Of a stretch of DNA of 64,000 nucleotides, positions 28,362 through 35,741 are shown piece after piece (position 1 is the stretch's first letter; every line of letters begins with the position of its first letter). Under the pieces are notes generated by a model. That model was given only the letters and a program-made list of their open reading frames with translations. It was not told where the DNA came from and did no database searches. Made by a program: the position numbers and the translations under genes. Location of the stretch: contig DMMY01000001.1 of assembly GCA_003452935.1 (NCBI GenBank), forward strand, positions 96,750 through 160,749, written 5' to 3'. The stretch is from Elusimicrobiota bacterium (GTDB lineage: Bacteria > Elusimicrobiota > Elusimicrobia > UBA1565 > UBA9628).

Positions 28362-29216
28362 ATGTGGGAGGCGGCGATCGTGGGCGGCGGCCCCGCGGGT
28401 CTGGCCGCGGCCATGCACTTGTGCCGGGGCGGCTACCGCACGGTATTGGCGGAGAAAGACCGCTTGGGCGGAGAAGCCCGGCGCTTGGGCCGCATCGAGA
28501 ACTATCCCGGATTTCCTCTCGGCGTTTCCGGTTCCAGGCTCACGGAACTCATGGTCCGGCAGGCGCTTTCCTGGGGTTTGCAGACGGTGCATGGCGAGGT
28601 CGTTGACTGCCGACGCGGCGCGGGCCGGTTCCGGCTGCGTCTTCAAGGCGGGAGGGTGCTCTGCGCCCGAACCGTGGTGTATTGCCCGGGGGCCCGTTTC
28701 GCCGAGCTGGGCCTTCCTGAGGAGAGCAGGTTCCGGGGCAGGGGCTTGCGCCACGCGGCCTTCGGCGAGGCGGCTTTTTGGCGCGGCCGGAGCGTCGCCG
28801 TGGCCGGGGGAGGGGAGGCGGCCGCGCACCAAGCCCTCGCCCTGGCGCTTCATGCCCGACAGGTCTATCTCCTTTGCCGCGGCGATAAAATAAAGGCGCA
28901 CCGGCTTTTGCTGGACCGGCTCAATGGCGCGCCGCGCGTCGTCAAGCTCTGGGGGGCGTCCGTGCGCCGTCTCCACGGCCGAGGCCGTCTTGAAGCCGTG
29001 GAAATCAAAAACCGGCAGGGTTGCGCAAAATTGAAAATCGATGCCCTCTTCGTCCTCATAGGCAAGACATCTTCCCGGCTGCCCTGCTCCAAAGACAGGG
29101 GGTTTTTTGTGGCCGGCGATGCCTCGGGACATTCCTTCCGGCAGGTGGCCGTGGCCTGCGGAGAAGGGATGCGGGCGGCCATGCGCTGCATGTCATTTTT
29201 GGAGGATCAAAGGTGA
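28362..29216 (+). CDS. Thioredoxin-reductase-like flavoprotein without the redox CxxC
   Basis: Two-dinucleotide-binding-domain flavoprotein of the thioredoxin reductase type, 284 residues. FAD motif VGGGPAG (7-13), NADPH motif AGGGEAA (148-154) and a C-terminal FAD segment VAGDASGHSFRQVAVACGEG match TrxB. The redox centre CATC of TrxB is replaced by AAFG (132-135), and the HRRxxxR NADPH-phosphate motif reads CRGDKIK. It therefore cannot reduce thioredoxin by the usual route; it could be a pyridine-nucleotide:flavin or ferredoxin-type oxidoreductase. ATG 28362 is chosen over 28332 because GAGG lies 9 bases before it. It ends 7 bases before the radical SAM fusion. Confidence 0.8.
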   Translation: MWEAAIVGGGPAGLAAAMHLCRGGYRTVLAEKDRLGGEARRLGRIENYPGFPLGVSGSRLTELMVRQALSWGLQTVHGEVVDCRRGAGRFRLRLQGGRVLCARTVVYCPGARFAELGLPEESRFRGRGLRHAAFGEAAFWRGRSVAVAGGGEAAAHQALALALHARQVYLLCRGDKIKAHRLLLDRLNGAPRVVKLWGASVRRLHGRGRLEAVEIKNRQGCAKLKIDALFVLIGKTSSRLPCSKDRGFFVAGDASGHSFRQVAVACGEGMRAAMRCMSFLEDQR

Positions 29217-29223
29217 ATTCACG

Positions 29224-30849
29224 TTGAAGATTATTGAAAAACGCTCCGTCCCGGGCCTGGCTGTACTTTATCTGGCGCAAATCGGGCCCGATGCTCAGCG
29301 CCGCGTTGAATTCGTGGATACCTTGGAACCGGAGGTGGCAAAGACCGACAAGTGGGTCATGATGATATCCACGCAGGTCGGCTGCGCCGTGGGTTGCCGG
29401 ATGTGCGACGCGGGCGTTTCTGGGTTTCGGGGCAATCTCAGCGCGGCGGAAATGCTCGAACAGATCCGATTCATAGCGACGCAAAATCCAGACCTGGACA
29501 TCAGCCGCCATCCCAAGGTCAAGATCCATTTTGCCCGCATGGGCGAGCCCGCGCTTAATCCCGCGGTGCTTGAGGCGCTGCGGCTTTTGGCCAGGGAGTT
29601 TCCCAATCCCGGAATTATCGCCAGCGTCTCGACCGTCGCTCCCAAAAGCCCGGCTGTGGAGCCCTGGTTTGCGGAGCTGTTCCAGGTCAAGAATGAATTC
29701 TTCCCGGCAGGCAGATTCCAGCTGCAATTCTCGCTGCACGCCACGGACGAGGAAACACGGCAGGCGATCGTCCCCATCAGGAAATGGGTCCTGGAGGAGG
29801 TGGCGGACTATGGCCGCAGGTTCGTCCGGCCGGGGGACCGAAAGGTGACCTTGAATTTCGCGCCCGGGCCCAACGAACTCTTGGACGCGGCCAAGGTCGC
29901 CCGGGTCTTTGATCCGCGCAAATTTCTGATCAAGGTCACTCCGGTCAACCCGACGTTGCGCGCGCGCAGCAGCGGGGCCATGCATGTCTGGAGCCAGGCG
30001 CCCGACGCGGTCCGGGCCTTTGCCCGCGGGCTGGAGCAGAGGGATTTTCAGGTCATTCTCTCGCCCAGTTTCCCGGAGGAAATATCGGCCGAGACCTCCT
30101 GCGGTCAGCTCTGGTCGGAGAAGCTGAAATCCGCGGCGCAGGACTCTTTGCGCGCGCAGGCGCGCGAAGATGCGAGTTATGTGACGGTCGACTCCATGGC
30201 GGCTAAGTCTGAAAAGTGGCTGCGGGACTTGCCGGCGCGCCAGCGCGACATGCCATTGCAGCCGGAGCGGGCCGCTCTGCTCGTGGTGGATATGCAGGAA
30301 TTTTTCCTGGACCGGGGCTCTCCGGCCTATCTGCCGCCCGGACGCGCCGCTTTATTAAATACGCGGCGGGTGGTGGACGCGTTTCGCCAGGCCGGCCGGC
30401 CGGTGTGGTTCACGGTTCACGCTCACGCGGACGAGGCTCATGATAACAATCTCATGCCGCGATGGTGGAAACAGGTCTGCCGGGCGGACTCGCCGTGGGC
30501 CAGGGTTATCGGAGTTCTCGAGGCCCGGCCTGGAGAGATCTTGCGCAAGACCGGCTACAGCGCCTTTTCCAACGCCGAGCTCGAGAAGGGCTTGCGCCGG
30601 CAAGGCGTCGCGCAGCTTGTCTTGTCCGGGGTCAAGACCGATCTCTGCGTGGAATCCACGGCGCGCGCCGCCTTCGATTTGGGCCTGGAAACCTTCGTCT
30701 TGGCGGACGCGACCGCGGCCCAAAGCGAGGAGCGGCATGTGAGCGCGTTGAAGGCCCTCGCGCGCGGCTTCTCCATGGTGACCTCAGCCGGAGCGATCGC
30801 TCGGTTGTTTTCGGGCGCGGCGCCTGATTCTGTCGTCCATAGGTCATGA
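29224..30849 (+). CDS. RlmN-like radical SAM enzyme fused to an isochorismatase-family hydrolase
   Basis: A 541-residue fusion. Residues ~1-305 match RlmN/Cfr-type radical SAM methyltransferases: the cluster motif CAVGCRMC (Cys54, 58, 61), ARMGEPALN, FSLHA and the C-terminal CGQL with Cys293, equivalent to methyl-carrying Cys355 of E. coli RlmN. The resolving Cys118, seven residues before the first cluster Cys, is Met47. RlmN's N-terminal RNA-binding region is missing. Residues ~345-541 are an isochorismatase-like cysteine hydrolase with triad Asp356 (VVDMQ), Lys442 (RKTGYSAF) and Cys475 (KTDLCVES). It starts at TTG 29224, preceded by AAAGGTG. Coupled to the flavoprotein. Substrate unknown. 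Confidence 0.85.
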   Translation: MKIIEKRSVPGLAVLYLAQIGPDAQRRVEFVDTLEPEVAKTDKWVMMISTQVGCAVGCRMCDAGVSGFRGNLSAAEMLEQIRFIATQNPDLDISRHPKVKIHFARMGEPALNPAVLEALRLLAREFPNPGIIASVSTVAPKSPAVEPWFAELFQVKNEFFPAGRFQLQFSLHATDEETRQAIVPIRKWVLEEVADYGRRFVRPGDRKVTLNFAPGPNELLDAAKVARVFDPRKFLIKVTPVNPTLRARSSGAMHVWSQAPDAVRAFARGLEQRDFQVILSPSFPEEISAETSCGQLWSEKLKSAAQDSLRAQAREDASYVTVDSMAAKSEKWLRDLPARQRDMPLQPERAALLVVDMQEFFLDRGSPAYLPPGRAALLNTRRVVDAFRQAGRPVWFTVHAHADEAHDNNLMPRWWKQVCRADSPWARVIGVLEARPGEILRKTGYSAFSNAELEKGLRRQGVAQLVLSGVKTDLCVESTARAAFDLGLETFVLADATAAQSEERHVSALKALARGFSMVTSAGAIARLFSGAAPDSVVHRS

Positions 30850-30914
30850 CAGGATGCCGCGGTTGTCTGTCGTTCATGGGAAGGCAATGAGCTGCCGAAA
30901 GGATGCGCTCCGCA

Positions 30915-32741
30915 TCAGCGCATGAATCGCAGGCTCACCCCTCCGCTGTAAGTCCGGCCGGGCCGCGGGAAATAGCCATTGAACGCATCCGCCGTTTCGG
31001 CGTAGCGGCGGTCCAGCAGGTTGTCGCAGGCCGCGAACAACTCCACCCAGCCGATTTTTTTTATAACCTTGATATTCGCGACGAAGTGTCCCGGGATGCG
31101 CATACCGGCCTGGTCCAGGCGCGTCCACTGCTCATCGACGAATCTTCCCGCCAGCGTCAGGCCCGTTTGCAATGGCAGCCTGAGATCGACCTTGTAGTTG
31201 ATGGCGTGGCGGGGACTGAAGGCCAGGGTCTGGAAGTCCGAACCGTCCTTCTTGCCTTTTGCGTCCAGATACGTCCAATTCGCGGACTGGAACAGATATC
31301 CGGCTCGATGGGACGCTGCGAACTCCACGCCGCGCGTATAGGCGCTGTCGAGATTGAAAGCCGCGAAGCCCCGATTCGGATCCAGGGCGATGCGGTCCTG
31401 GGTATCGGTGCGATAGCCGGTAGCGGAGAACTCCAGCCCTCCGCCAGGGCGGACGGCGACCCCGGCATCATAGCTCCAGGTCTTTTCCGGCCGCAGTCCG
31501 GCGTTCTGATACGCGGGCGGGACGAACGGATCAAAAAGGTCGGCGAACGTCGGAGCCTGAAACGACCTGTTGGCCGAGGCCGACAGCTTGCAGGCGTCGT
31601 TTAATTTGGCTACAAGCTGGATTCTGGGGCTCCAGGTCGCGCCGTACTGGTTATCTCGGTCGTACCTCAATCCTGGCGTGAGTCGCACGCGGTCGCCGCT
31701 GAGGAGATATGATTGCGCGAACGCTCCCCAGGCGTCCGCGCGGTGGTCTCCGTAGATGTTCGAGTTCAGGCGACGCTGGTGGTAATCATACCCTAAAGCG
31801 CCGATATCCCGGTTCTCGATCTTGGCGGAAGCGTTGCGGCCTTCTGTCCTGATGCGGGTGATGAAACCGAACTCGAACACTTCCCGGCGGACGACGTTGT
31901 TGGCCACCCGGGCGGTGATCTCCAGGCCGTGGAACCGATTTTCATACTGCAAGCGATTGCTGGAGTCCGTCTCTGACTGCCAGGTCGTCAGCGCGTTGGC
32001 TTGGCGCTCCGCGGAGCCGTTCCACCGGTCGATGGGCACCGGCGTGCCGGACGGCAGTCCGAGCCGGCCCTGCGCCGTGCTTCCTTGATAAGAGATCCTG
32101 CCGGCTTGGCCCGCGTCATAGGCCGCCAAGCCGGTGACCTGCGAGTTTTTGTACTGCGAATTTTGCTGGAAGCCGCGCGAGCTGTCGTGGCTTGCGGTCG
32201 CCTGCAGGCGCAGCGGGCCTTGGACCATGGCCGCCGATAAGAGGTTGTGATACGTGCCGAAGGACCCGGCCTCGGTGACGAGCTTCGCATCAACCTTGGT
32301 AGACGGCTGCTTGGTGATGATGTGGATGACGCCGCCCTCGGCGTTGGGACCGTAGACCGCCGAAGCCCCGCCGCGGACGAGTTCGATGCGGTCCACGTTG
32401 TCCAAAGGGATGCGGCTCAAGTCCACCGTCCCGGTGAGGTCCGGCTGCTGCGCGACGTCGTCGATGACGACCAGGACCTGTTTGGACGAGAACCCGCGCA
32501 GCGCCGCCAACTCGGCCGAGCCCAGCGAGCCGCTCCTCCTGATCATGACGCCGGGCATGCCTTCTATGGCATCCGCGGCGGTTTTTGCCGTGGTACGGTC
32601 GATCTCCCCCGCCTTGATGACGTCGACGTTGGTGGGTGCGTCCGATATAGGCAGGTCGCTGCGCGTGAGGCTCAAAAAGACATCTGCGGCGCGGGCCGGT
32701 GCGGCTAAGAGCAGGCAGAATACGGCTGTCATAGGCGTCAT
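30915..32741 (-). CDS. btuB: TonB-dependent outer-membrane receptor, BtuB-like (cobalamin)
   Basis: A 608-residue outer-membrane active transporter. Signal peptide ending APARA (about 1-18), then a plug domain (APTNVDVIKAGEIDRTTAKT, IEGMPGVMIRRSGSLGS, RIELVRGGASAVYGPNAEGGVIHIITK) and a 22-strand-type barrel ending YSGGVSLRFMR, with the terminal aromatic residue before an Arg cap. No clear TonB box is visible. Two cobalamin riboswitches lie upstream (32783-33125), so the cargo is most likely vitamin B12 or a related corrinoid. An AGGAGG ribosome site precedes ATG 32741. The length is normal for BtuB. Confidence 0.9.
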   Translation of the reverse strand: MTPMTAVFCLLLAAPARAADVFLSLTRSDLPISDAPTNVDVIKAGEIDRTTAKTAADAIEGMPGVMIRRSGSLGSAELAALRGFSSKQVLVVIDDVAQQPDLTGTVDLSRIPLDNVDRIELVRGGASAVYGPNAEGGVIHIITKQPSTKVDAKLVTEAGSFGTYHNLLSAAMVQGPLRLQATASHDSSRGFQQNSQYKNSQVTGLAAYDAGQAGRISYQGSTAQGRLGLPSGTPVPIDRWNGSAERQANALTTWQSETDSSNRLQYENRFHGLEITARVANNVVRREVFEFGFITRIRTEGRNASAKIENRDIGALGYDYHQRRLNSNIYGDHRADAWGAFAQSYLLSGDRVRLTPGLRYDRDNQYGATWSPRIQLVAKLNDACKLSASANRSFQAPTFADLFDPFVPPAYQNAGLRPEKTWSYDAGVAVRPGGGLEFSATGYRTDTQDRIALDPNRGFAAFNLDSAYTRGVEFAASHRAGYLFQSANWTYLDAKGKKDGSDFQTLAFSPRHAINYKVDLRLPLQTGLTLAGRFVDEQWTRLDQAGMRIPGHFVANIKVIKKIGWVELFAACDNLLDRRYAETADAFNGYFPRPGRTYSGGVSLRFMR

Positions 32742-32752
32742 GCGTCCTCCTG

Positions 32753-32769
32753 GCCCTCCCGAAGAGGGC
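32753..32769 (-). promoter_or_regulatory. Hairpin adjacent to the btuB Shine-Dalgarno sequence
   Basis: A GCCCTC/GAGGGC stem with a five-base loop lies between the proximal riboswitch and the AGGAGG ribosome site of btuB. No U tract follows, so it looks like part of a translation-control expression platform. Confidence 0.45.
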
Positions 32770-32782
32770 GGCGGTTGAGCTC

Positions 32783-32925
32783 TAGGCAGGTTTCCTGGCT
32801 ACTCGTCTTTCTCTGGCCGCACCTTCCCGCTTGCGCAGTGGTGGAACGCGGCCTTCGTCGGAGTCACAGTCGCTGGGCGGCGCCGGTCTTGCACCGGCTT
32901 CCCTTGGCCTAGTAGCGGCGCGACT
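32783..32925 (-). promoter_or_regulatory. Cobalamin riboswitch (proximal copy)
   Basis: On the minus strand the conserved cobalamin aptamer core is present in order: GGGAAGCCGGTGCAAGACC, a CGACTGTGA segment, CCACTG with GCGGGAAGG, and the B12-box-type segment AGCCAGGAAACCTGCC ending near 32783. This matches the class-I aptamer strongly. It sits immediately upstream of the BtuB-like receptor gene. The 5' limit of the P1 stem is approximate. Confidence 0.92.
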
Positions 32926-32971
32926 ATATCTGGATCAGCGCATTTTCATCCTCCGGAATGTTTTCGGCCAT

Positions 32972-33004
32972 AAAAAAACCGGCACTTCGCAAAGGAAGCG
33001 CCGG
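32972..33004 (-). terminator. Intrinsic terminator between two cobalamin riboswitches
   Basis: On the minus strand a 10-bp stem (CCGGCGCTTC with GCGAAGTGCCGG-type partner, one G-U pair and small mismatch) closes a short loop and is followed by TTTTTTT. It immediately follows the distal riboswitch and lies before the proximal one, as expected for an attenuator controlled by the distal aptamer. Confidence 0.8.
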
Positions 33005-33125
33005 CAGACGGCCCTTCCCGCGAAGGAGACGAACTTCCGCCAGTCGACCGGGCTAAACCGCCTGCGTAGGCGATATCACCGTTGCGGGGCAACTCCAGAT
33101 TCTCACTGGATTCCTCTGACGGAAA
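33005..33125 (-). promoter_or_regulatory. Cobalamin-type riboswitch (distal, variant copy)
   Basis: The minus strand reads GGAATCCAGTGAGAATCTGG, then AGTTGCCCCGCAACGGTGA, the P3-P6 core of the cobalamin aptamer, followed by CGACTGGCGGAAG and CGGGAAGG. The 3' B12 box is shortened (GCCGTCTGCC), so this copy departs from consensus at its closing region. It runs directly into the intrinsic terminator at 32972-33004. Identity as a cobalamin aptamer relative is well supported; ligand binding is inferred. Confidence 0.75.
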
Positions 33126-33130
33126 AGTAA

Positions 33131-33306
33131 ACATAGCATTTCGGATAAGATCCGCGCAATTTGCAGTCCGACGCGTTCCCGGAGGCCCATGGGATCGCAT
33201 ACGGCTTCTCGATACAGCCGGTTTCTATCGGGGCGCGGCTCCGGGGGCTCCCAATTCGTAACCCCGCTCCAAAACCGCTAGCATATACGTGACGAATGGA
33301 GCGTAA
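33131..33306. other. Intergenic region upstream of the B12-type radical SAM gene
   Basis: A 176-base gap between the distal riboswitch and the radical SAM gene. Its left end should hold the minus-strand promoter for the riboswitch leader. Near its right end CATATACG (about 33281-33288) could serve as a plus-strand -10, and GGAGCG (33298-33303) as a ribosome site 4 bases before ATG 33307. I see no further repeat or open frame. Confidence 0.4.
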
Positions 33307-35268
33307 ATGAAACGAGTTCTTTTGACCAGCGTCTGCCGCCCCTTGGGCCCGAAATACGGAGACAGCGCCAGCGTGGGCTACGAACTGCTCTTCGGCCAGG
33401 TCACTCGGGCCCAGGGCATCTTCAGCCCGCGGGCCGTGCATCGCCATTTTTCCCTGGAATATATCGCCGCCAACATCGAGGCTCCCGCCGTGGTCCTCCA
33501 GTATCCCTCGCGCCGAGAGCTCATCCGCGAGCTCAAGAAAGGGTATGACTACGTCGGCTTGTCCTTCATCCTTCCCACGTTTCACCGCATGAAGGAGGCG
33601 GTGGCGCTTGTTCGGCGCTACTCCCCGAACAGCCGCGTCGTCTTGGGAGGCTACGGCACGGTCGCGGGCGATGAGGCGCTCAAGCCTTATGCGGATCACG
33701 TCTGCCGCGGGGAAGGGGTGGAATTCTTTCGTCGTCTTCTGGGCGAGCCGCCTAAGACCCTGCCCTACAAGCATCCCCTCATCGTCAGCAAATTGCGCAT
33801 GTTCTCCAAGCAGGCCGGCCACACGGGCATGATTTTCGCGGGCCTGGGCTGCCCCAATGGCTGCGATTTCTGCAGCACATCCCATTTTTTCAAGCGCCAG
33901 CATATCAAGCTCTTGCCCACGGGCAAGGACATCTATGCGGTGATCGAGCGCTATCTGGACATGGACCCGAACATGTCCTTCACGGTCATTGACGAGGATT
34001 TCCTGCTCAATAAAACCCGGGCCATGGAATTCCGGGATCTGGTCATGAAGAACGGCAAGCCTCTTTCCATATTCGCCTTCGCCAGCGTCAAGGCCCTGAG
34101 CCAATACCGGGTCGAGGAGCTTTTGGAGATGGGCATTGACGGCGTCTGGATCGGGTATGAAGGCACGCGTTCAGGTTATGGCAAACAGCAGGGCCGCGAC
34201 GTGGAGGGACTGTTCGCGGAACTTCGCGCCAACGGCATCACGATCCTGGCTTCCATGATCGTGGGCTTCGATTACCAGGATCGCGAGACCGTGGAACGGG
34301 AGTTGGACGGGCTCCTGCGGCTCAAGCCCAGCCTGTCGCAATTCCTTATCTACGGGCCCATACTCGGGACGCCCTTTTATGACCGCGTCGTGGCTCAAGG
34401 CCGTCTGCGGCAGGATCTGGCCACCGACCCGGAAGCCTACTATCGGAACTGCAGCGGTTTCTCCGCCATGGTCAATCATCCCCGGCTGACCGCATCCCAG
34501 ATCGAAGCCGTGCAGCGCCGATGCTACGCCGAGGATTACCGCCGCCTGGGCCCGAGCGTGTTCCGCATAATGGAGACTTGGCTGGCGGGTTATCAACGCT
34601 TCAGGTCCTCCGCTAATCCCATGCTGGCCCGCAAGGCCCAGGCCCTGGCCGCGGACCTGCGCAAGGCCTACCCCGTCTTTCTGGCGGGCCGCCTGTTCGG
34701 GCCTACGGCTGAAATCCGTCAATGGATCGCGGACCTGCAGCGGCGGGTGTTCCGGGAGCTCGGCCCCGAAACCCCAGGGCAGAAATTCGAATCGCTGGCG
34801 GGCGTATGCGCGGCGGTTTGGACATGGGTGACCCTCAAGTTTAATCTCTTTCAGCACCCCAAGCTTCAACGCACCGCTTATCGCATGCCCGGGGAGTCCT
34901 GGGTCAACTCCCAGGTCTGGGAGACCCTGGCCGCGCGCTTCAAGGCTCCGGACTTCAAGCTCCAGGTGGAGTTTCTGCATGCGCGACGGCAGGTCTGGCT
35001 GCGCATGGAGGGCAAGCTCAGCCGGGGCGACGCGGACCGGGTTTGGGACGGCGTCGGGCAGGCCCTGCAACGCTGCCGCGGCCGCGTCATAGTGGATATG
35101 AAGCGGCTGCGCGGGGACGCCAGCATGATTTCTCCCGAACTGCGGGCCAGGCTTGCCGAATACCGTTCGCGCGTGTCGCTCATCCTGCCCAAGCTGCAGC
35201 ACGCGCATCCGGAGCTCATTATCCTGGCGCGCATGTTCCGCCACTACAAGGACGGCTTAGGTCTTTAG
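33307..35268 (+). CDS. Cobalamin-binding-domain radical SAM protein
   Basis: A 653-residue protein. Residues ~1-145 form a Rossmann-like B12-binding domain (YDYVGLSFILPTFHRM, SRVVLGGYGTVAGDEALKPYAD) without DxHxxG, as in HpnJ/BchE-type members. The radical SAM barrel has GCPNGCDFC (Cys182, 186, 189) and TVIDEDFLLNK (the family's ...D.nf). After ~430 a helical region and a C-terminal STAS-like stretch (RVIVDMKRLRGDASMISPEL) follow. Such enzymes methylate or rearrange lipids, cofactors or natural products; the substrate is not identifiable. One base separates it from aroQ. The adjacent riboswitch-driven B12 receptor suits its presumed cofactor need. Confidence 0.85.
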   Translation: MKRVLLTSVCRPLGPKYGDSASVGYELLFGQVTRAQGIFSPRAVHRHFSLEYIAANIEAPAVVLQYPSRRELIRELKKGYDYVGLSFILPTFHRMKEAVALVRRYSPNSRVVLGGYGTVAGDEALKPYADHVCRGEGVEFFRRLLGEPPKTLPYKHPLIVSKLRMFSKQAGHTGMIFAGLGCPNGCDFCSTSHFFKRQHIKLLPTGKDIYAVIERYLDMDPNMSFTVIDEDFLLNKTRAMEFRDLVMKNGKPLSIFAFASVKALSQYRVEELLEMGIDGVWIGYEGTRSGYGKQQGRDVEGLFAELRANGITILASMIVGFDYQDRETVERELDGLLRLKPSLSQFLIYGPILGTPFYDRVVAQGRLRQDLATDPEAYYRNCSGFSAMVNHPRLTASQIEAVQRRCYAEDYRRLGPSVFRIMETWLAGYQRFRSSANPMLARKAQALAADLRKAYPVFLAGRLFGPTAEIRQWIADLQRRVFRELGPETPGQKFESLAGVCAAVWTWVTLKFNLFQHPKLQRTAYRMPGESWVNSQVWETLAARFKAPDFKLQVEFLHARRQVWLRMEGKLSRGDADRVWDGVGQALQRCRGRVIVDMKRLRGDASMISPELRARLAEYRSRVSLILPKLQHAHPELIILARMFRHYKDGLGL

Positions 35269-35269
35269 G

Positions 35270-35623
35270 ATGCTTAAGACGCGGGATCCGTTGCGCCTGA
35301 CGCGGCTGCGCAGCCGCATCGACATTCTGGATCGCGAGATCGTCCGCCTCCTGGCGCGGCGCCTGCGTTTCGTGGGGGCTTTGTCCATTCTCAAGTCCCG
35401 CGTGCGGGATACGCGTCGGGAAGCCGCGGTGATGGAGCGCGTGGCGCGTCAGGCCCGGCGCTGCGGCGCCGACGAGGTTTTTATCCGCGGCATCTACGCG
35501 GCGGTTTTGCGGGCTTCTCGCGAATTTCAAAGGAGCCGTCTCTCGTCGGGTCAAGGAGCGCGGCTCGGGATATCCGCAGAGCGGATTCGGAGGCGTAAAA
35601 GATGTATCATGGAGAGGACTTGA
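35270..35623 (+). CDS. aroQ: Chorismate mutase, AroQ class
   Basis: Rearranges chorismate to prephenate at the branch to phenylalanine and tyrosine. A 117-residue all-helical AroQ domain: LRSRIDILDREIVRLLARRLRF (first helix with active-site Arg), LSILKSRVRDTRREAAVMERV (Lys and Asp-Thr-Arg-Arg-Glu motif) and FIRGIYAAVLRASREFQ (ending in the Ser-Arg-x-x-Gln signature). No fused prephenate dehydratase. It begins 1 base after the radical SAM stop. The -35 box of the clpC promoter overlaps its stop codon. Confidence 0.88.
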   Translation: MLKTRDPLRLTRLRSRIDILDREIVRLLARRLRFVGALSILKSRVRDTRREAAVMERVARQARRCGADEVFIRGIYAAVLRASREFQRSRLSSGQGARLGISAERIRRRKRCIMERT

Positions 35624-35648
35624 CACGGTAACAAATCCTGGCCATACT
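35620..35648 (+). promoter_or_regulatory. Sigma-70 promoter of clpC
   Basis: TTGACA (35620-35625), a 17-base spacer and CATACT (35643-35648). The -35 overlaps the aroQ stop. It would give a leader of about 85 bases before the clpC ATG. Confidence 0.7.
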
Positions 35649-35741
35649 TATGAACCGGGATTCGTTATCTCGCCTGGACGGCCGCGGGCGCCAGGGAACA
35701 AGTTTCTTTTCGCTTAAATATTCGTCTGGGGGAAAACTTTA

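Noticed and set aside
29107..29223. Upstream ATGs (29107 and 29119) as the start of the radical SAM fusion
   Set aside because: They lie inside the flavoprotein gene and would add a Cys/Trp-rich out-of-frame peptide; TTG 29224 has a ribosome site and matches the domain start.
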